Source: Melieria omissa
Taxonomy: Eukaryota > Arthropoda > Insecta > Diptera > Ulidiidae
DNA: 64,000 nt
Direction of reading: 5' to 3'
Assembly (NCBI GenBank): GCA_963971225.1
Contig: OZ020267.1
Location: 31,993,798 to 32,057,797, forward strand
In this document: piece after piece, positions 20,181 to 31,619 of the stretch
How the letters are laid out: each line of letters opens with the position of its first letter
Position numbering within the stretch: the first letter of the stretch is position 1
Program-made: the position numbers and the translations under genes
Notes under the pieces: generated by a model
Told to the model about the DNA's origin: nothing
Database searches by the model: none
The model's input: only the letters and a program-made list of their open reading frames with translations

Positions 20181-22330
20181 AAAATATTTTGTTTTTGTTG
20201 AAAACGTAAGTTATCTTCGTATTATAAGTATTACAAAAATTGTTTCACAAACCATTGTTTTTCAGTTATAAAACATAGCAAAACTAATATAAAAAAAATA
20301 AAAAACTGAGAATTAAATAATCATGTTTTTTTTTAATTTTATATATTTTTGTAAACAACCCATTTCGTTCCTAATTGAAAGAGAAAAATGTTCCCTGCAT
20401 TAAAAAAAGTTAGAGGAAAATTTTTTTAAAAACACATGGTTTTACAATTTGAAAACATAAAAAATTAAAAAAGAAAGAAAATTAAAAAAAAGCATACATT
20501 TTTCTGTTAAAAAAAAATTAACAATTTTTTTTACAAAACATTTTTTTTTTCAATTTGAAAACACAATAAAAAATAAAACAATAAATAAAAACATGTTTTT
20601 TGAGGTTTAAACGTTTATAAAGAAAACATTTTGTGTTTATTTGAAAACGTCAATTTTTCTCTAACATTTTCTAAACAGAACATTGTTTTTTCAATTAAAA
20701 ACATACAAAAAAATATAAACATTGTTTTTGGAAAGATTTGCATTTGTGATTATACAAAAAAAAATTTGGTTTTTACTAACAACGCCAATACAATACAACA
20801 ATACAACAACAATACAACAATATTTCTCTGTGTAGAAAAACGTAGAAAAACATGTTTTTTTTTTCAACACTGTTTTTCAATTTCAAGACATAAGATAATA
20901 ACAAAAAAATAAAACAAAAATAAACTAAAAAAATATTTTTTTTACTATATATGTTTTTTTTTTTTTTAATTAAAGACAAGTTCTTTTTATTATAAAAACT
21001 AGGAAAACATTGTTTTTCAATTTGAAAAATTTTGCATTAAATTAATTTTTTTAATGTAAAAGTTTATAGTCAAATTTATAAAAAATTAAAAATTATAAAA
21101 ATGTTGAATTTTTCCAATTATTTCTTTATATTTTTATAAACCAAATAATTTGGTTTTTAAACGTAAATTTTTTGCGTTTATAATAATTGGATACAATGTT
21201 CTAAACAAAACATTGGTTTTCAATTTTTAAAACATAAATAAAATATAAAAAATAAAATTAAATCACAAAACTAAAAAACACTGAATAAAAGTAAGAATAA
21301 TAAATAAAAAAAAGATAAAAATAATAAATAAAATAAAAATACAAAATCTTTTTAAATTATTTATATATATTTTTATAAACCAAATATTTGTATTTGTATG
21401 TTTTGAATGTTTTCTAAAAGTAAATTTTTCTCTATAGTATAAAAATTACAAAAACATTTTTTATACAAAATATTTTTTCCAAAGTGGAAAATAAAAAATT
21501 TAAAAAATAAGAAAACAAAAAACTAAAACAAATAAAAAACAGACATGAGACATATAAAAATAACAAAAACAACAAACAAAAAAAAAACTAAAATTAAAAA
21601 ACTTATAAAATCGTATTGAATGATTATATTTTTTTATACCTAAATTTGTTTCTATATTAAAAAATTAGTAAAGCCTTTCATGCAAAACATTGTTTTTTAA
21701 TTTGAATACATAAATAAAAAAATACAAAATAAAAATTACAAAATTAAGCATTGAACAGAATTGTCACAGACGTACACGCACATAAAAAAAAAAAAAAAAT
21801 AAAAATAAAAATAAATAAAACAAAGTGCAAAAAGAAGATACACAAAGAAGAAAACAATATATATGTACATTGATCGCACCGTAGGCCTTGGTAGCTAGAG
21901 TGCTTTGTAAATTAGTTTAATATTTTATATTACTCTAATAAATAATAATAATAATAATAAATAATTTTTTTATACCTAAATTTGTTTCTATATTAAAAAA
22001 TTAGGAAAGCCTTTTATGCAAAACATTGTTTTTTAATTTGAATACATAAATAAAAAAATACAAAATAAAAATTACAAAATTACAAATAAATATTACAATA
22101 ATAAATAAAAAAATTAAAAAATTAAAAAAAAACTCAATAAAACATGTTTTTTGGAAGATTTTCATGAACGTTTTGAAACAAAATATTTTTTTTTTTTTTA
22201 AACATAAAGTTTTCTTTGTTGTGATTTATAAGTTTTTTCAATATTTTTAATTCTCTTCCAAAAAAAAATCTATTTTACACCTAAACCTTTTGTGTTTCTG
22301 TATATAATTCACCAAAATTAGACATTCGCA
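20181..22330. repeat. Very AT-rich region with reiterated ACATTGTTTTTCAATTTG motif
   Basis: About 2.1 kb consisting mostly of A and T. A motif like AAAACATTGTTTTTCAATTTG recurs (near 20250, 20430, 20545, 20680, 20865, 21005, 21215, 21690, 22022), often followed by AAAACATAAATAAAAAAATA. It looks like a decayed tandem family. There are no genes; open frames are Lys/Asn/Phe runs. Confidence 0.6.
21638..22085 (+). repeat. ~120-bp direct duplication flanking a 200-bp insert
   Basis: The block starting TTTTTTTATACCTAAATTTG (near 21628-21640) and running to ACAAAATAAAAATTACAAAA (about 21750) is repeated nearly exactly at about 21965-22085. There are only a few differences (TTAGTAAAGCCTTTC versus TTAGGAAAGCCTTTT). 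The ~210 bp between them contains non-AT-rich CACAGACGTACACGCACAT, the GATCGCACCGTAGGCCTTGG segment, and a TAATAATAA run. Confidence 0.75.
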
Positions 22331-23325
22331 TTCATCTGTCGCAAATGCTTCCACATACATACACACACCCACATATACACTAACACAGTCGCAACCACAA
22401 ACACCGCAACAGTCGCAGCGTTACGCACAAATTAGCTGCTCTGCTTTATTCGCCGTGTAGACCAAAGCGGCGGGTGGCAGCAGCTCGCCGCCGCCGCCAT
22501 GTCTGTCTTTCATCTGTGTCATTTCTACTGTGGCGGTTTTTTCTCAATGTTGTTGCTTTCTTGTTGTGGCTGTTTTCGCTGTGCTTAGTTGCTTTTTTCA
22601 TGCGTTAAATGTAACATATGCCGTTCGCTCTCTGTTTTTTTGTGATTTATTAAATTTTTATGCAAATTTTCTACCACTTCTACTACTGGCAACTGCCGCT
22701 GCGACCGCTGTTGCGACGCACTGTTCTCAACACACGTTAGCGACTACTCGTAAAACGTATGAAATATGCTGATGAGTTTACATTTTTACGTGTAGATTTG
22801 GCTCACTCCGTCAATGCGTTGGCTGGCAATTTATGTGCGAAATGCGCGCTGTGATAAGCATTTATTGCACGCCCGTGAAATGTTGAAGCAACGCAACATG
22901 TTGCTTTATTGTTGTAGTGTAAAGAAAGCGAAAAAATTGCAGTTCGTTGGAGGAGTACACTCTGTGTTCGAAATGTCACTGTATGAAGAGTCTGGGAATG
23001 ATTTCGATCTCGAGGTTCGAGTTGAACGAGTTGCTAACCTAATTAATAAGTTAGGTTAGGTGGGGAAGAGTGAAAGCGAGTGAGAAAATGTTCCATTGTG
23101 AATCAATTTTTGTTTTCTCTGAAGCTAACCAACAGTCTCAATCTGTCACAGAACAAACAAAGTTTTCGCTTTTCTTCTGAATTCAATGAATTCAGGGTCT
23201 GTAGAAGTGGATCACTGACCCGGTCTTTTTTCTGGGAAACAGTTTTCAAGAACAGAGATTCACAGGTCGTTTATTTTTTTATTTTCATTATCTTTCATAA
23301 TATTTTATGACATCAACAAAATGAT
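22331..23325. other. No gene recognised
   Basis: Higher GC than the preceding block, with CA repeats near 22355-22385 and a GCCGCCGCC run at 22487-22497. Short open frames exist (22530-22772, 22814-23059) but show no motif and no splice structure I can defend. Confidence 0.45.
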
Positions 23326-23329
23326 TCCG

Positions 23330-24000
23330 GCGCTTATCAGAAGCTGTCTTGGTTTCACTGTACCATACCGGAACGAATGAGACAATTCGTGGTGTACGAA
23401 CCGGAGCAAACCAGTTTGGCCTCTTAATGAAGGAGAGCAGATCTGAAATCAGCAGATCAGATCAGGAATTCTGATTCCTGAGTATGAGGTCGGAATTCTT
23501 GCAGAGCCGCAAAGTGTCGTATAATTTATACTTCTTACTTATCTTCATGCAATTTGATATCCCAGTATGCGGTGATGACTCCAACGAGCTACTGATTGAA
23601 GCATCGACTTAGGGACAGAACAAAATGCCTTTTTCTCATGGGCAGGGAAGGACATAGTGACTGGCAGATGCCACAGTCGGTGCTTCTAGGCCAGGAAGAC
23701 TCAATACCTCTGTTGATCCACCAGTTAATGTTCACTTGCAAGGCATACATTGGCGAAAGAGTTATCTACTTCGGTAATGGGCAATGCAATCCCCATGCTT
23801 GACATCTGGTCCGTTGCTTTGTTTCCAGCAATTCCCGAATGGTCCTGAACCCAGCCGGGAATGACCCTGTGCTGCCTTATGGTTTGCAGTGAGGTACGGC
23901 AGCTCGTAACCACCTGAACCACCTTTGATTTCACAATAGTTGATTTTAGTATTAATCTTCGTAGGGTAAAGGGTGTCCAACTAACAATAAAAAGATACAT
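23330..24000 (-). mobile_element. LOA-like RNase H/zinc-finger fragment, minus strand
   Basis: On the minus strand the RNase H end is visible (STIVKSKVVQ, RQHRVIPGWVQDHSGIAGNKATDQM, about 23990-23790). Further on, GVITAY (about 23580-23560) matches GVITGH of the intact element and the LLSFIKRPNWF-like end lies at about 23445-23415. The nucleotide order parallels the 18400-19050 part of the intact element, so this is the 3' part of a related copy. The protein is broken by stops. Confidence 0.75.
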
Positions 24001-24535
24001 TTAAATTAAATAAACAAACTTTTGAAATTTTAATTTAATTTTGACTTTATTCTAAAGCTACATTCATGTCATCAAGTATGAAAGAGCAAATTGTTCAAAT
24101 TGGCCATCTCGGCATTGCTGGCAGTGCTTCAAGCGGCCGGTGTAAATTTTCATGACTTGATGAAGTCCAAATACAAAAATTGCTGGCGCAAAATATGGTT
24201 TCAAATGGCGTCGAGCTTAAAAGTTGTACGCAATCTCCCGTCCTTCTCTCAGATCCTGTGTGCGCCACTGACTTGGTCCAATATTTGTGGCGTGAATTAG
24301 GAGTCTTGAATGTGGGCTTCGAGCTCGGCTAAAGTAGTTGGTTTCTTAGCTTAGACTAAGGACTCATCGTAGCCTCAGAGAAAATAAGCCGGAATTGTCA
24401 AGTCGCATAATGATGGCCGGCAACTGAAAGATGAGATGGTGAAATGATCCAATCGCCAGGCTTCTACTTCACAACTTCAGGCTTTGCAACTTTGCATTTT
24501 TACAACTGAGCTGGAATGTCGATAGATTTTTTTTT
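24001..24535. other. No gene recognised
   Basis: Low-similarity DNA between two retroelement fragments. The 69-codon open frame at 24091-24300 has no recognisable domain. Confidence 0.4.
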
Positions 24536-24539
24536 AATA

Positions 24540-24750
24540 ATTTCACACGTTCGGCATAGAGAAGAAAGAGACTATCAATCACCTTCTTTTCCACTGCCTG
24601 GTCTCTATAGACGAAGATTTAAATCCCTAGAATCTCCCTTCTTCGACAACTTAATAAGCCTAGAGTCAGAGAATTGGTGCTCATTTAAATGGTTACGAAA
24701 TTTAGTTTTCCTAGCCAACATAGTTCGGCACAGTTCGTATCGCTAGATTG
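24540..24750 (+). pseudogene. Non-LTR ORF2 C-terminal remnant
   Basis: Translation in two frames gives ERETINHLLFHC (HxxxxC part of the C-terminal finger) then LYRRRFKSLESPFFDNLISLES and WLRNLVFL. This matches the pattern finger, RRLRTLGS, FL.DL, I..L..FI..TNWF of ORF2 tails. The minus-strand fragment at 44540-44745 has the same FFDNL..LIS wording, so the two come from one family. Confidence 0.55.
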
Positions 24751-24994
24751 TGAAAAAATAAAGCATACTGAAATTTTTTAACGCAGTTCACCAATAGAAC
24801 TTTACACTTTTCACAGACGTTTAATTTCACTGATTCTCTGGTTATTTTACTTTTACTTCATTTTTTTATCTGACCTATGATTAGAGCCGCAGGAATTATT
24901 TTCCGAATATTTAGTTCCATAAATAATTGAATAACCACTCGCTCAATATATGAGAGTTTTATCCTTAAACAGCATTGGAAACCTCTACTGCACC

Positions 24995-25610
24995 ACCCTG
25001 TGTTTGAATCTTATTTTAAACTGTGTTGGACCCTAAAAGTTTTCCAACATTTATTGCTACAATAGAATGTTGTGATAGTAGTTAAAATATTTAACTATAG
25101 CATACTTTTAGGATGGTCTCTGTACGTTTTGAATGTAAGATAACAAAAGTAGTTTACTTTTAAGATGCTCTCTTTACCTTTTCAATGTCAAAATTGCGAC
25201 ACTTTTTATTTAAATCTTTGCACCCTAAAAGTATGCCGACATTAATTGCTACAATAGAATGTCGTAATAATGGGTACTAGTTAAAACTATAGCATACTTT
25301 TAGGATGATCCCAATACACTCTGAATATAAAGTAACAAAACCAGCATACTTTTATGATGGTCTCTGTACACTTTTAATGTAAGATAACAAAACTAGCATA
25401 CTTTTAGGATGGTCTCTTTACATTTTAAGTGTCAAAATTGCGACACCTTGTATTTGAATCTTTCTTGAAACTGTATTGCACCCTAAAAGTATGCCAACAC
25501 TCATTGCTATAACAGAATATTGTAATAATAGTTACAAATTGTTACTGTAGCATACTTTTAGGATGATCTCTGTACATTTTGAATGTAAAATAACAAAACT
25601 ACTGAACGCA
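24995..25610. repeat. Three ~220-260-bp tandem units with internal CCTAAAAGTATGC inverted repeats
   Basis: Units start at GGACCCTAAAAG (25030), GCACCCTAAAAG (about 25220) and GCACCCTAAAAG (about 25480). Within a unit, CCTAAAAGTATGC is followed about 90 bp later by its reverse complement GCATACTTTTAGG, then a second GCATACTTTTAGG, GGTCTCTGTACATTTT and TGTCAAAATTGCGACAC. The 13-bp word is also found singly near 11761 (in the putative LTR), 14451 and 31800. Confidence 0.8.
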
Positions 25611-25619
25611 TTCTACTGT

Positions 25620-27850
25620 AAGCTAGACATTTTTAATATAAAACTAAATTAAAAAAATTTAATAAAAACCCTTAAAATTTCACCAAACCACACATGTCGC
25701 ATTGCGCATGGGGGAACTTTTAGTAGAAATCAAGCATTCATAATTATTTTTATTATAGTTTTCATGAACTTGTCATCAATGGTGGTGGCGCGCATACTTC
25801 TGTCTTGGGCGTTGCAATCGACGCCAAATGTTGCAGCAAGTTTATTAAATTAATGAGCAAATGTCAACGTGTGTGTGTGTGTAATTTTTTCCCTCAAGTT
25901 GGCGTTATTTCTTCAACTAAATGTTGTTGTTTGGATGGTTTGGTGCGGGGTGCGCCGCTTAATGGCCGCATTGATGCTTACGACAACAATAATTTTTGTG
26001 GTTATTGCTGGCTATTACATACATGCACCAAGCACGCAAGCAGCATGTGACTACAATTACAACAACAACAACAACATGCCACACACTTTCGACCCCTTCA
26101 TATGTATACATATGTATGTATGTACTATTTACATGGGTATTTATGTATACGGCGCACAATCTGACAACTGCACTGCGACACTTCCTCTTCACCCCTTCTA
26201 ACGCATTTCTTCCCCTCCCCCCCATTTGTTTGTTGCCAATCCCTCACTGGCTCTGGTTGTTTGCCTTCTTTGCTTTCATTGCTTGTGGCGTTTTTGTGTG
26301 TCGTTTCGCTTCTTCACGTTGTCGCTTTTGTATTTATCACGCGGCGTTGCCATGTTTAATAAAAACACATAAGTATCTGAAAATTCGGTCGGTTCGGTTC
26401 AAGTCGGGTCGGTTAGAGTTTGAGGTTAGGTTGCGTACAATGCACCCAACGACGCCTTCAGCATGCATGCGTGCATACGTAAATACTTTTATTGTATATG
26501 TGTGTGTGCGTGTGAGTGTATAAGTGTGAGTGGAACTTGTGTGTGTCTGTTTGTGACTGTACCTGTCTGCACAAATGTGCTCAACTGCTACTAATTTATA
26601 ATTCAAGACGCGTTTAACACATCAACCACACACACTCACTCACACACAAACACAGCACTCACGCATACAGTTTTGCCTTCACACCGCACACATTCACATT
26701 CACCCAGCCGGCATTGGCATGAAATGTTTTTCATAAACTACGCGCAGGAATTTTTATGCTTTATTCGCATGCAAACAAAATAAAATGAAATAAAAAAATT
26801 TAAAAATAAATAAAAAAATGTAAAGAAAAAAATAACAAAAGCCAAAAAATTATGCGATTTTTCTTTTCGTTTCGTTTTCACTTGTTGCCTTTGCGTTAAA
26901 TTCGCAACAGTTTTTTGTTGACATTTCGTTTAAATGCGGCGCCTTTCCTTCTTCCTTTCTCTCACTCTCTCCCTGCTTTCGTTTCTTGTTCCTTGTTGCT
27001 GTAAAATTACAAGTTTAAAGTAATGTTATTTCTGCGCATTCAGCTATTTTTTACATTTTTTATTGTTGGCATTGCAAAAAAAAATTAAAATCCGAAAATG
27101 CAGAGAAAGTAAAACAAACCAAAGAAGCTACGAAAAACGCAACGAGCCGCTTCAGCCATTTTTTATATTATTTTATTTTTGTAAAATTTTTTTCCCACCG
27201 CCCTTTTTAGACAACATTTGTGCTCAGTTTTTTCTCCCACTTTTTTTTAGTGGACTCTTTGCCGCCACACGTTCATGAACGTCATTAAAATGCGTCGCAA
27301 GGTGGCCGCCACGCATGTTGCACCCCCAAAGTTCAAGTACGCACAGCTTGCGCCGCTGCACTCATCCAGCCAGCTGCTTAATGCAGTGCCCGCTTTTGCC
27401 TCTTCTGGCCTCTTCGCTCCTTCGTGCGTTTTCTTTAATTAATTAAGAATGCAAAATGTGAAAACGTGAAAATGTGAAAATGCACCGCTTGATGGTTGGC
27501 TGGCTGGCAATTAGCAGTAGCAAAGCTGCAGCTGCACAAAAAATCCAACAACAACAACAACAGCAGCAGCAACAAGACATTCAAAAGACTCTGTGTCAAC
27601 ACACTTAAGAAAGTGGAACGCCATTTTCAAGTCTCTTTTTGGCCGAGTTAAGCGACAGCAATTATGTCATACGCCCGCATTCGCTGCTTTCGAGTGTGTT
27701 TACTCCTTTTGTTGTTGTTGTACGAGTACATGAAATGCAGTAATTGTTTAAGATTCGCAAATTGTCTTTGTTGTAGATTTGTAGATTTAGTGTTGGTCGC
27801 TATTTGTGATGTTTGAGTATGTTCCACTAACAAGCGGATTTTTCTGCATC
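25620..27850. other. No gene; microsatellite-bearing intergenic or intronic DNA
   Basis: Contains GT repeats (25868-25882, 26498-26560), CAA repeats (26055-26075, 27545-27560), an ATGT cluster (26100-26130) and CA tracts (26625-26660). Several short open frames exist on both strands but none shows a protein family motif or a codon pattern different from translated repeats. Confidence 0.5.
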
Positions 27851-27851
27851 T

Positions 27852-28185
27852 ATGATTTATTTTACAGACAGTTACTTACTTAACTGGCTATTAGAACCCG
27901 TTACCGGGTTACGGCCTATAGCCAAAGATTTCTCTAGACGCTTTTTCCAGTATTTTACAGATACCTTCGGTAGTTATTCAGAGGAGATAAGCAATCTGAT
28001 GCCATCACTCCGGATAGTCTCTCGAGTGTCCATGCATTCCAAGTTGAAACGATGTTCCAACACACTACACATTGCAGAGAGAGTTTGTGTTTTTTCTGTA
28101 CTGTGCGACCCTGACTCCTAACCTCAAGACCCTTCCTGAACTAGCATAATGCCTCGCAATAAAAGCGACTTTTTTATGTAGATGA
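27852..28185 (+). pseudogene. CR1/Jockey-like ORF2 C-terminal remnant
   Basis: The part from about 28035 (TTGAAACGATGTTCCAACACAC) to 28160 (CTTCCTGAACTAGCATAATGCCTCGCAAT) is clearly homologous to 55165-55375. In that better copy a FLARTTRFWNGLPADVF motif identifies an RT C-terminal tail. Here the ~85 bp encoding that motif is deleted. The upstream part (27852-28030) is open but unassigned. Confidence 0.55.
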
Positions 28186-28189
28186 AAAT

Positions 28190-28340
28190 CCTCAAAAGCC
28201 TTGTCCCCGTCTATGTGAGTCTTAAACCCACCAAAAATACTTCTATCTAGTTCGTTGGCCCTCCCTCCCATACTACCGTCAAATGTGTATTGTCATTGGG
28301 AGGTAAATTTAGCGTCTACTTATTTCATCATCGTCAGTTC
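28190..28340. other. No feature recognised
   Basis: Short unique spacer between two non-LTR fragments on opposite strands. Confidence 0.4.
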
Positions 28341-28935
28341 TCAGTTGTCATCGTCGTAGGAAGTTCGGGGTCTATTCCAGTTTCCAATACGTGTTTTGTG
28401 CGTTACCTGACATCTGCTTCGCCTTCTTGAGCATGTCCTTGCTGCTCATTTCTCCGTAGTTGGTGTATGATGTGTGCAGGTACGTTGCACACCACCGTCC
28501 ATGCATCTTAGGAGTCTACATTTGCCCAGAGCCTCGCGTAATCTGTTACTCTGCTGGTGGAATTGCTGGCAGGCAAAGAGTGCTCAGCATCCTCTTGCGT
28601 TAGCCACAGAGCTCGCAATAGGGGTCAACCTTGTGCCAGAATCGGTAAAGGTACGCTTTAAAGCCGCCGTGGCCGCTGAGTATTTGAGTTAAGTAATTGT
28701 CTACTTCCCCATGAGGCCTTCCTAGCCACGTCTACCTTCCGCTCGAGGCACTGTTCTATCTCGTTTGCCACTAGGCTACACAGTTTTGCCGTATTGCACG
28801 CTTAGGCGTATCATGCGCTGCATCTGAGTATTCGTGTCTTTTCGTCCGCGCCTCTATTGGCTCCTTCGCAACCAGATCCAGCGAGGGTAATACAGCGATC
28901 ACCAGCAGCGTCCTCCTAAACCATCCTGAACGCAG
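28340..28935 (-). mobile_element. R1-clade-like non-LTR fragment, minus strand
   Basis: Minus-strand translation reads LLVIAVLPSLDLVAKEPIEAR (about 28910-28850), then ILSGHGGFKAYLYRFWHKVDPYCELCG (about 28685-28600). A finger-like CLPAIPP/CPQF region follows (about 28575-28555). The sequence LTGHGxFxxYLxRF..D...C..CG just before a terminal zinc finger is characteristic of R1/Waldo-type ORF2 ends. This is a different lineage from the RNase-H elements elsewhere in the window. Frameshifted and dead. Confidence 0.6.
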
Positions 28936-29179
28936 AGGGGTTTAATACGGGTATGCTCTGCGTGTTGCCTCGCACCTCGAAGTAAAAGAAATGTCTTACA
29001 GTTCTATTTAGTGCCAGAGAATGTCAATTAGTTGGTCTTATATCGACAACATGCGCCAACTAATCGAGTTGTTAATTGCCTAGTTCCCATCGCACATAGG
29101 GTCCTAATAAGCGTAGTATGCGAAAGATTGAAGCCACTCGCTGAACGCTGATTTTACTTTACCAGTGCGGTATCGATTA

Positions 29180-30485
29180 CTTCGCAGCATTTGGTAACTC
29201 AATAAGGAATCCCCTATTCGTCTTGGTATTCCCGCAAAGCTTGTGGGACTGTGTATAAAGACGTTGAGCAGTACCCGCAGGAGGAAATAACCTCTTTTAA
29301 TCATTCGATATCGTTCGAGGCTTCAGACGAGGTGATCCTTTCTCATACGACCTCTTTGATTTCAGTAAACTGTTAGCATCTCTTTATCGATTATTGGTCC
29401 GCCTTCGATAGCTTTATAAGGGATCGCCTATACGCCGCATTGTCGCAGCTCCCTCGAAGTTGGAAGCATTCTATCCGACTTATTAGATACCGTATGAGAT
29501 TTCCGACCTCGGCAACCTCTCCAATTTCAGCAAATTTATAGCACTTTGTTTAATTGATTAAATACAAGGCAGCACTCAATAGCGCAATAAGAGATCCCCT
29601 ATACACGGCATGGTCTTTCGAATATGAACTTTTGGTATCCCTGCAAACTTCGTGAGACTTTTCAGAGCAACGTTGCAGAATACCCGCAGCTTCTACAAGG
29701 TTGAAAGTGACCTCTTCAACCCATTTGATATCTGTCGAGGCTTCAAACAAGGTGGTTAAACATGTCATCTCATCAATTTCAGCAACTTGATACCATCTCT
29801 TTATCGATTACCAGTCCCCATTTGATTGCTCGATACGGGATCGCTTACACACCGTATAGTCTAAACTTTTGGTATCCGTGCAAACTTTGTGAGACTTTGC
29901 AAAACAACGTTGCAGAATGCCCGCAGTTTCTACGAGGTTGAAAAAGACCTACTCAACCCATTCGATACCGTTCGAGGCTTCAGATAAGGTGATCCTTTGA
30001 CAAGCCACCTCTTCAATTTCACCAACTTGATACCATTTCTTTATTGATTACTAGTCCCCATTCGTTAGTTCGATAAAGGATCGATTTTACACCGCATGGT
30101 CTGAACTGCTGGTATATCTGCAAACTTCGTGAGACTTTGCAGAGCAACGTTGCAGAATACCCACAGCTTCTACGACTCTACCATCGTACCTTCCATACCA
30201 CCTCTTAATCGATTACTAGTCCCCAGTTGGTAGCCTGATAAAAGATCTGCGTATAGGCGTTTGAACCTGGTATGCAGAGATTGTGCAGAGCGACGTGGAG
30301 CGCTACCTGCAGCGACTTCGAGGTTGAAACTGACCTCTTTACCCAATTTGATACCGCTTAAGGCTTCAGACAAGGTGATCCTTCCTAGACCTCTTCAATT
30401 TTAGCAAATTGATGCCATGCAAAACAGCATTCAATAACCCGATAAGAGATCGTCTATACTTTGAGAGAGTTTTTGCGAAGCAATG
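29180..30485 (+). repeat. Tandem iteration of the RT palm segment (motifs A to B), about 6 copies
   Basis: A ~240-bp unit encodes IDY.SAFDS.IRDRLY, GIPAKLVRLC, TLQNTRSFYKVE.DLFNPFDTVRGF and RQGDPL..LFNF. Motif A copies lie near 29397, 29555, 29810, 30048, 30210 and 30412. Motif B copies (CGAGGCTTCAGAC-like) lie near 29316, 29736, 29974 and 30361, with a degraded one near 29490. Spacing of 160-255 bp reflects internal deletions. One gene segment has been multiplied while its flanking RT segments remain single. Confidence 0.8.
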
Positions 30486-30867
30486 TTAAAATATACCCGC
30501 AGCTCTTGTGTTCACCATAATTGCACTTTATTTACCAGGAGTATCCAGCCCCTTGCATTCGTTAGCAACACTGACGTCATTGGGCATTAAAAGCGAGAAG
30601 TTACCGCTGCTTTAGTGGTATTCGATGCCTCGAGACAATCCGCTGAAATGGGTGTGATGGTAAATGAGAACAAAACGAAGTGTATGAGGTCTACACTCAG
30701 GGACTCGCAGTTGCTTCTATCTCACGTCGAAGCTGACAGGTATACTTTTGAAGTTGTCAAGAAATTCGTCGTCGTCATGGCATCGCCGTAAATAGCAGTA
30801 ATGATGTAAGCCTGGAGATAAAGTGAAAGATTACTCTTGCCGATAGGTGCTACTATGGTCTAAGTAG

Positions 30868-31087
30868 TCAATTGAGTCGTAGAGACCTCTCTCGACTGGC
30901 AAAACTTGCCTTTTACAGAAAGTTTAATCTGCCCGTGCTTCTTTATGGCTTATAAGCATGGACAGTATCGTGAAACGTCAATTGAGTAGTAGAGACCTCT
31001 CTCGACTGGCAAAACTTGCCTTCTATAGGAAGTTTAATCTGCCCGTGCTTCTTTATGGCTTATAAGCATGGACACTATCGTGAAACG
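30868..31087 (+). repeat. 110-bp exact-period tandem duplication in the RT thumb
   Basis: TCAATTGAGT..GTAGAGACC at 30868 recurs at 30978, period 110 bp, with only about 5 differences. It encodes QLSRRDLSRLAKLAFYRKFN and PVLLYG twice. The low divergence means this step is much younger than the decay of the element itself. Confidence 0.9.
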
Positions 31088-31199
31088 ATTTAGCGGTCCT
31101 TGGGGTATTCGAGGTGAAGTGCTTCGAAAAATCTTCGGCTCTGTTCATATTGGCGACGACTATGAACCAACACCGATCTGTGTGAACTTTATAGAGACA

Positions 31200-31565
31200 T
31201 AGACATGGCACCTCAGCGGCTACGCTTGCTTGACCATGTCTCCAGTATGGACGATAAAGCTTCGGCGAAAAAGGTGTTCGATGTGGTACTTGGATGTCAA
31301 CGACGAAGAGGGAGGCCGTGTCTCCGGTGAAAGGACCAAGTTGAGGATGCCCTAGCTTCTCTTGGTGTGACCATATTTACGGTTTAGAGAGATGGACATA
31401 GCACCTCAGTATATACACTGACTTGGCTATGTCTGCCATATGGACGATGAAACTCGGGCAAAGAAAGAGGTCTGACGAGGAGGAAAGCGGTGTCTCCGAT
31501 GAAAGGACCAAGTTGAGACCGCCCTGTCTTCTCTTGGTGTGACCAAGTTTTGTGGCAGGTTCTAT
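31200..31565 (+). repeat. ~192-bp tandem duplication in the RT C-terminal region
   Basis: GACATGGCACCTCAGCGGCT (31202) corresponds to GACATAGCACCTCAGTATAT (31394). Both copies run through CCAGTATGGACGAT/CCATATGGACGAT, GGTGTCTCCG(A/G)TGAAAGGACC and TCTTCTCTTGGTGTGACCA. Divergence is moderate, older than the 110-bp duplication. Confidence 0.8.
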
Positions 31566-31619
31566 CCCACAACGGGTTGTTACGGCCAGTTAGATATTTT
31601 TGCTCCGTTTTTGTGTAAG

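Larger units (their letters stand above)
29050..31570 (+). mobile_element. RTE-like reverse transcriptase relic, rearranged by local tandem duplications
   Basis: An RT pseudogene readable as VLISVVCERLKPLAE (about 29100-29145), motif A (FDS.IRD), GIPAKLV, TRSFYKV and motif B RGFRQGDPLS (repeated, see below). Then comes NTDVIG, a degenerate YADD region (about 30567-30585), followed by MVNENKTKCMRSTLRD (30655-30705), EADRYTFEVVK, DVSLEIK (30808-30830), RCYYGL, QLSRRDLSRLAKLAFYRKFNLPVLLYG and C-terminal WKDQ-type words. This motif series is typical of an abundant insect RT family I place with RTE/BovB; clade placement is unverified. No endonuclease is visible upstream. Numerous stops. Confidence 0.75.
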
